DNA from: Dipteris shenzhenensis
Taxonomy: Eukaryota; Polypodiophyta; Polypodiopsida; Gleicheniales
Assembly: GCA_047967505.1 (NCBI GenBank)
Contig: CM106540.1
Reading direction: 5' to 3' (one strand)
DNA length: 64,000 nucleotides
Of this stretch, positions 59,978-64,000 are shown one piece after another (position 1 is the first letter of the stretch; each line of letters begins with the position of its first letter). Made by a program: the position numbers and the translations under genes. The notes below the pieces were generated by a model. That model was given only the letters and a program-made list of their open reading frames with translations. It did not search any database and had not been told where the DNA came from.

Positions 59978-60529
59978 TGTTAGAGAAATATGGGCAATGC
60001 CCCCCCACTGTAGGGCTCTCGAATGAGGCGGGCCCTGGGGGGGCAACCCAGAGGGAAAGGTGGGGCAACTAAGAGGGAGGGGGGGCCTAGTCAGACCAGC
60101 CCCTAACTGGCCTGTCGGCCATATCTGGCCAACACAATGTTGGCCAGATTGGCCGACCCTAGTCTGCCCCGCCCCAGACTGGGGCAGACTTGGCCCTATA
60201 TGTAGGGCCACACTCCTCCCCCTATTCCAATCTTCCAGTGATCTTCCTGCTATCTTCAGTACTCTTCATCTAGAGATCCTTTTGTGCTGCTCCTGCTGTT
60301 CCTCCCCTGCTCCCTGAAGGTGACTGAGTTGCAGCTTTCCTTGCTGCTATTGTTCCCTGTTTGTGGGCACCCAATGTCTACTATTTGCCTCAGGTTTGGT
60401 GGCTGTTACACAGGAGTATTTGTTGCCTTCTCTGAGTTCTCTTTGCTGTCTATTTCTGAGTATATTTCCAGCACTGTTACAGATCAGATTTGTACACTTC
60501 CACTTATTATATGTGCGTGATCTCTAACA
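59978..60529 (+). repeat. 5' LTR, 552 bp, GC-rich U3
   Basis: Starts TGTTAGAG and ends CTCTAACA, an exact 8-base inverted terminal pair, and is followed at once by the primer site. U3 holds several strong inverted repeats and a TATA-like CTATATGTAG near 60195-60204. The R/U5 part is CT-rich. Confidence 0.93.
60115..60209. repeat. Cluster of three inverted repeats in LTR U3
   Basis: 60115-60156: arms TCGGCCATATCTGGCCAACA and TGTTGGCCAGATTGGCCGA around CAA, imperfect by one indel. 60171-60185: GCCCCAG and CTGGGGC arms. 60192-60209: GGCCCTA and TAGGGCC arms around the TATA-like centre. In tandem they could fold into hairpins in DNA or RNA, or present paired protein sites. Confidence 0.9.
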
Positions 60530-60541
60530 TGGTATCAAAGC
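60530..60541 (+). other. Primer-binding site (tRNA-iMet type)
   Basis: TGGTATCAAAGC follows the LTR with no spacer. It is the same variant as in the 7.6-kb element. Confidence 0.92.
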
Positions 60542-60673
60542 AGTAGTTGCTGAAGAGTTCCATCACAAAGAAAGGGTTCTTCTAGTTCCTGAAGAGCTTC
60601 AAAGGCGTGGTTCTTTGAGTGCTCGTTGGAGCTGTATTTTCAGCAAGCAAAGAGTTGGTTTGTTGCAGAAAGG

Positions 60674-61935
60674 ATGTCGACATCTTTAGTGACAGTTCCC
60701 TCTCCCCCTTCTTATTCTTTCTCCGGCTCTTCTATCATCCCTAACTTCGGTGAGTCAGGGAAGCTGGATGGTGCCAATTATCCACTGTGGAAAGTAAAGA
60801 TCCATAGTCACCTAGTGGCATGGAATTTGTGGCGGCATGTTACGGGGGGTGAGCCCCAAACCTAAAGATATATTGACTAAGAGTGGTCAATTGTTGCAGC
60901 CGGCAAACAAAGATGAGCTGGAGGCCTCGGAAGATCGTGGTTCACATGCTCTTGCAATGATCATAGGCATGACAACAGATTCACACACTCCTTGCAGAAT
61001 GATAGAAATGATAAATGGCTCACTAATCACGCAGGGGAACATCCCCACTCATCTCACATGTTAATCAGATGGGCGGAGACCTCAGTCGAGGCATGGGCCA
61101 TCTTGAAGAGTCTTTACGAGACAGACAACACGGCCAAAATCTTGTTACTCCAGCATCGGTTGCATAAGTTGGAGTTGGACGAGGGTGGCAGTGTGCATGA
61201 TCACATTACGAAGGTTAAGGTGATCAGGGACCAGTTGGCTGCGATTGGTCATAGGGTTGAGTCAGCCCAGTTGGCACTGATGGTCCTGCACTGCCTACCA
61301 AGGAGCTATTGCGAGTTCGTGACCACGGTGATGGCAAGTGAGAGGATGAGGCCTCTGACATTTGATGAGCTTGCACCTCTCTTGCTATAGGAGGAAGCTC
61401 GGGAAAACCTCTACAATAAGTCAGAAGAGAAAGCCCTAACAATGAGAGACAAAGGAGGCAAGGGTAAGCCCAAGGATGAGCAGCCAGGCTCCAGTGAGGA
61501 CAAAGCATGGAAAAAGAATACCAAGTGATGGTATTGCGAGGTCCTAGGACACACAGCAAAGGAGTGTTGCAAGAAGAAGGCTGATCTAAAATGGAAGAAG
61601 GAAGCATCCAAAATCCAAGGCAGCCAACGTCACCACAGGTGAATTGTTTCTGACTGAACACTGCTCCGTGTACGCGGCCACAGCAAGAGATCCAGGGTGG
61701 TATGTCGACAATGGTGCTTCCAGCACATGTCGAATACGAAAGAATGGTTCCGAACCATGGAGGTTGTGCCTGCTGATTCGAAAGTCACAGTGGGCAACAA
61801 CCGAACATGTCCAGTGAAAGGTGTAGGCTCCATCCCCTTTATCACTGCAGGCGGCAACAAAAAGGTGATCTCAAGAGTCCTATATGTTCCTGGCTTGTGC
61901 AAAAATCTGATGTCAGTCAGTCAGATGACCAAGAA
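60674..61935 (+). pseudogene. Copia gag and protease start
   Basis: The ATG at 60674 (MSTSLVTVPSPPSYSFSGSS) precedes GKLDGANYPLWKVKIHSHLV (gag N-terminus), stops near 60862 and after, then 60992-61390 with TSVEAWAILKSLYETDNTAK, LQHRLHKLELDEGGSVHDHI and LHCLPRSYCEFVTTVMASER (UBN2). After a stop comes the knuckle [TGA]WYCEVLGHTAKEC, where the first metal-ligand Cys is a TGA. Protease follows after frame change: WYVDNGAS, then MSNTKEWF and PVKGVGSIPF, LYVPGLCKNLMSVSQMT. The copia frame ends near 61935. It is broken, and the right half is displaced. Confidence 0.85.
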
Positions 61936-62164
61936 TAGGATGGCTGCACAACTTTGGGCTTCACAACATTTTCCGTGAAGTTTTTTAAAAAAAATTAAGC
62001 TTCAAAATGAAGCTTTTAATCTTAAGTTAGGCTTCAGTTTTATAAACTCACCTTTACTTCTAAACTAGAGTTATAGTCTATAGAATAAATCATACATATA
62101 ACTAAAACATCAATAATAAAGGATTCTGGCATTTGGAAGACGAAAAGGATTCAATTTCGAAAAA
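61936..62164 (-). other. Probable 3' end of a hAT element
   Basis: This follows the copia protease break and precedes the transposase stop at 62165. TAGGATGGCTGCAC at 61936 is a candidate hAT-type terminus (many begin [C/T]A[G]GG[A/G]TG). AAGCTTCA and TGAAGCTT (61997-62015) form a small hairpin. The other terminus is outside the window, so this cannot be confirmed here. Confidence 0.4.
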
Positions 62165-64000
62165 CTACAAATCCATGATTCTTCTTTTCTTAGCATCCTC
62201 CCATATTTCATATACATTTTGCCAATCAACACAAGATACATCAGGGCCAATTAATGAGACTCTCATCAAAGCCTCTAAGGTATCTATCTTCAAGCATGTC
62301 CTTCGAGAACTCTTAATAAGGTTTTGCTTTGAGAATCCGTATTCAGAGCTTCCTGGAAGAACGAAGATGATTTGCCATAAGCGCATCATATTAGGATAAG
62401 TTGCTTGCCAATCTGGTGTAGATGAAAATACTCTCCAAGCATCCTTCATTGACAAGCCTTCACAACCTGCATTAAGAGTATCAACAAACATGTGTAGCTC
62501 ATTTGTGCAACCTGAAGCATCCATAATGTGACCACCAAATTTGTCGAGGAGCCTTTGTAGCCATGTTTTTGTCGTTGACTCCCTTACCAAGATATCTTGT
62601 GAATAGTTCTGAGGACTAAAAAGCTTGATTGCATTAAACAAAGGTAAGTCAGGAAACCTTGCATCCAAGCAATCAATGACTTTCTGTGCAAATTCTTTGG
62701 CAATAGCAGTGCAACTATCCAAGTCCACTCCTCCTGTATCCAATGCATTACCCTTGTTGTCCTTGCCTGGAATTTGAGCATATCGTAACTGATGCACAAT
62801 CACATTTCCTTCGCCTGTTTCATGATCCAAGGTTCCACCAATGGACTTGGCAATAAACTTGGCAACATTTGTATCCTTTGAGATGCTATCCCGCAAAAAA
62901 TTCCTTTGCAAAGATTTAACAGTGACATCAATTGCTACTCCTAGAGATGTCAAATCAATGTTTTCTTCTTGAAACTTTTTGTTAAGCAGATTCAAATCAT
63001 GTAAAACGTCCGCCAGCATATGAATGCAAAACTGAAGCTTAAAAATTCTTGCTTTATTATACCATGATAATGCACCTTCTTTCCAAAAGCTCAAAATAGT
63101 AGGCATAAGACTTATGAGCCTCATCATGACATCACGAGGACATCACCCCTATCAAGCCATCGTACATCATGAATCTTGAGCACTTGTACATCATCCATAT
63201 TCATTGCTTGAACAAGACTATGAAACGACTTGTGCCTAAGTTGTGATGCATGTATCCATGAGTAGATTCTATTTGCAATTTTATCAATGTATGATAAAAA
63301 GGGAAATTCCTTTGATGCATCTGCTGCCGCTAGAGCTTCCCGATGTGCTATGTAGTGTACACTCACCAGATGAGTAATCTCTCTCCGTAACTTTGTCACA
63401 AGATCATCGTGGCATCCAATCATAGCACTTGCACCATCAGTTGCTATGCCAACTAACCGTTGAGGAGATAAATTCATTTCGCCCATAAGTACCTTGACTG
63501 CATCAAACATTGTTTGTGCACATCCATCTTCCACAATAAGGAGCCATACAAACTCTGTACAACATGTGCCTTTTCCAGCTTCAGAAAGATATGTTATATA
63601 AACAATCAGATGTTTCTCATATGCTCTGTCAGTGCTCTCATCTAGCATCAATGCATAAAATGGACTCGATGACATAGCATGTCTTTGACAAGTAAATAGA
63701 GCCTCAGATATTGATAGAAGAAACCCTCTACCCGAGACCATGTTAGTGTAGGATGAGTATTCACTACTCAATGGCATATTTGGCAGATGTAAACTATGTC
63801 CCAAAGAGCAAAGTGCTTCATATTTGCTAATAGCCAAGTCTTCTTATGCAATAAAGTACATTAACTTCATCACAGTGATGATCCTATCTTTATTGTCATC
63901 CATCATTTTTTGTGAGTGTTGAGGTAGCTTCATCTTTCCTTTTTCACTAATCCATCTTTGCCTGGCAAAGTGATGATCATTTGCCTTAGCATGTCTTTTA
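62165..64000 (-). pseudogene. hAT-superfamily transposase (ZNF862/KIAA1586-like), cut by the window edge
   Basis: Read on minus. From the right edge, KRHAKANDHHFARQ to MKLMYFIA is in frame with the rest but ends in TAA near 63845. Then 63837-63124 carries YALMLDESTDRAYEKHLIVY (first catalytic Asp region), LVGIATDGASAMIGCHDDL and HYIAHREALAAADA, ending DVRWLDRGDVL, where a 1-base frameshift occurs (63124/63127). Then 63127-62165 reads RLISLMPTILSFWKEG, LADVLHDLNLLNKKFQEENI, DVLHDLN-type helices, and the C-terminal hAT dimerisation block GFSKQNLIKSSRRTCLKIDT, LEALMRVSLIGPD. RNase H-like core with DUF4371-type N-terminal half. Any N-terminal zinc finger lies outside. One stop and one frameshift in about 560 codons imply a fairly recent death. 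Confidence 0.88.

Larger units (their letters stand above)
59978..61935 (+). mobile_element. 5' part of a copia element (LTR, primer site, gag, protease start)
   Basis: A plus-strand copia with a 552-bp LTR, an adjacent primer site, and a gag-to-protease frame. It stops abruptly near 61935, where sequence leading to a minus-strand hAT transposase begins. Integrase, RT and the 3' LTR are not in the window. They may resume beyond the right edge if the hAT element is inserted in it. Confidence 0.85.

Overview
The window is nuclear DNA of a land plant with a large, repeat-loaded genome. The evidence is a plant-type TIC32-like chloroplast short-chain dehydrogenase gene with eight GT-AG exons, Ty1/copia LTR retrotransposons primed by initiator-methionine tRNA (TGGTATCAGAGC-type primer sites), LINEs, a Ty3/gypsy gag and a hAT-type transposase. 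A gymnosperm or another large-genome lineage fits best. That placement is inference, not something the sequence proves. No bacterial or organellar genes, CRISPR arrays, rRNA or tRNA genes were recognised.

Layout. 1-10 kb: the 3' exons of a DUF726 (alpha/beta-hydrolase-like) gene near 2.0-2.6 kb, with a reading-frame break, surrounded by decayed LINE pieces on both strands and a 104-bp copia fragment. 10.6-12.4 kb: a pure (AG)82 microsatellite and a 116-bp tandem repeat that ends about 200 bp upstream of the next gene. 12.57-15.07 kb: the one clearly intact gene, TIC32-like, 322 codons in eight exons. 16.4-20.9 kb: a minus-strand copia remnant split by a gag-only LTR element with its own LTRs. 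21-23.5 kb: a possible MITE and a copia gag relic. 23.588-31.215 kb: a structurally complete minus-strand copia element with about 98% identical LTRs, a TAGAG target duplication, primer site, polypurine tract and an unusually long leader, sitting in an older open frame. 31.2-35.6 kb: an unidentified coding relic, an integrase scrap and a plus-strand copia RT-RNase H. 35.7-39.3 kb: a decayed multi-part gene of unrecognised, transposase-like type. 42-44.5 kb: a gypsy gag-protease relic with several zinc knuckles. 47.214-52.542 kb: a second complete minus-strand copia element with a CAAAT duplication. 57-62 kb: copia gag relics and a copia 5' end with a 552-bp LTR rich in inverted repeats. From about 61.94 kb to the right edge: a hAT-family transposase pseudogene that appears to have landed in that copia gag-protease region.

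How it works together. Only the TIC32-like gene looks like a working host gene. The DUF726 3' end is host-derived but probably broken. Almost everything else is layered mobile DNA, with nesting orders that can be read from target duplications, LTR similarity and interrupted frames. Premature stops in the two complete copia elements fall repeatedly where Gln, Trp or Arg codons are expected, as deamination of methylated cytosine would produce.
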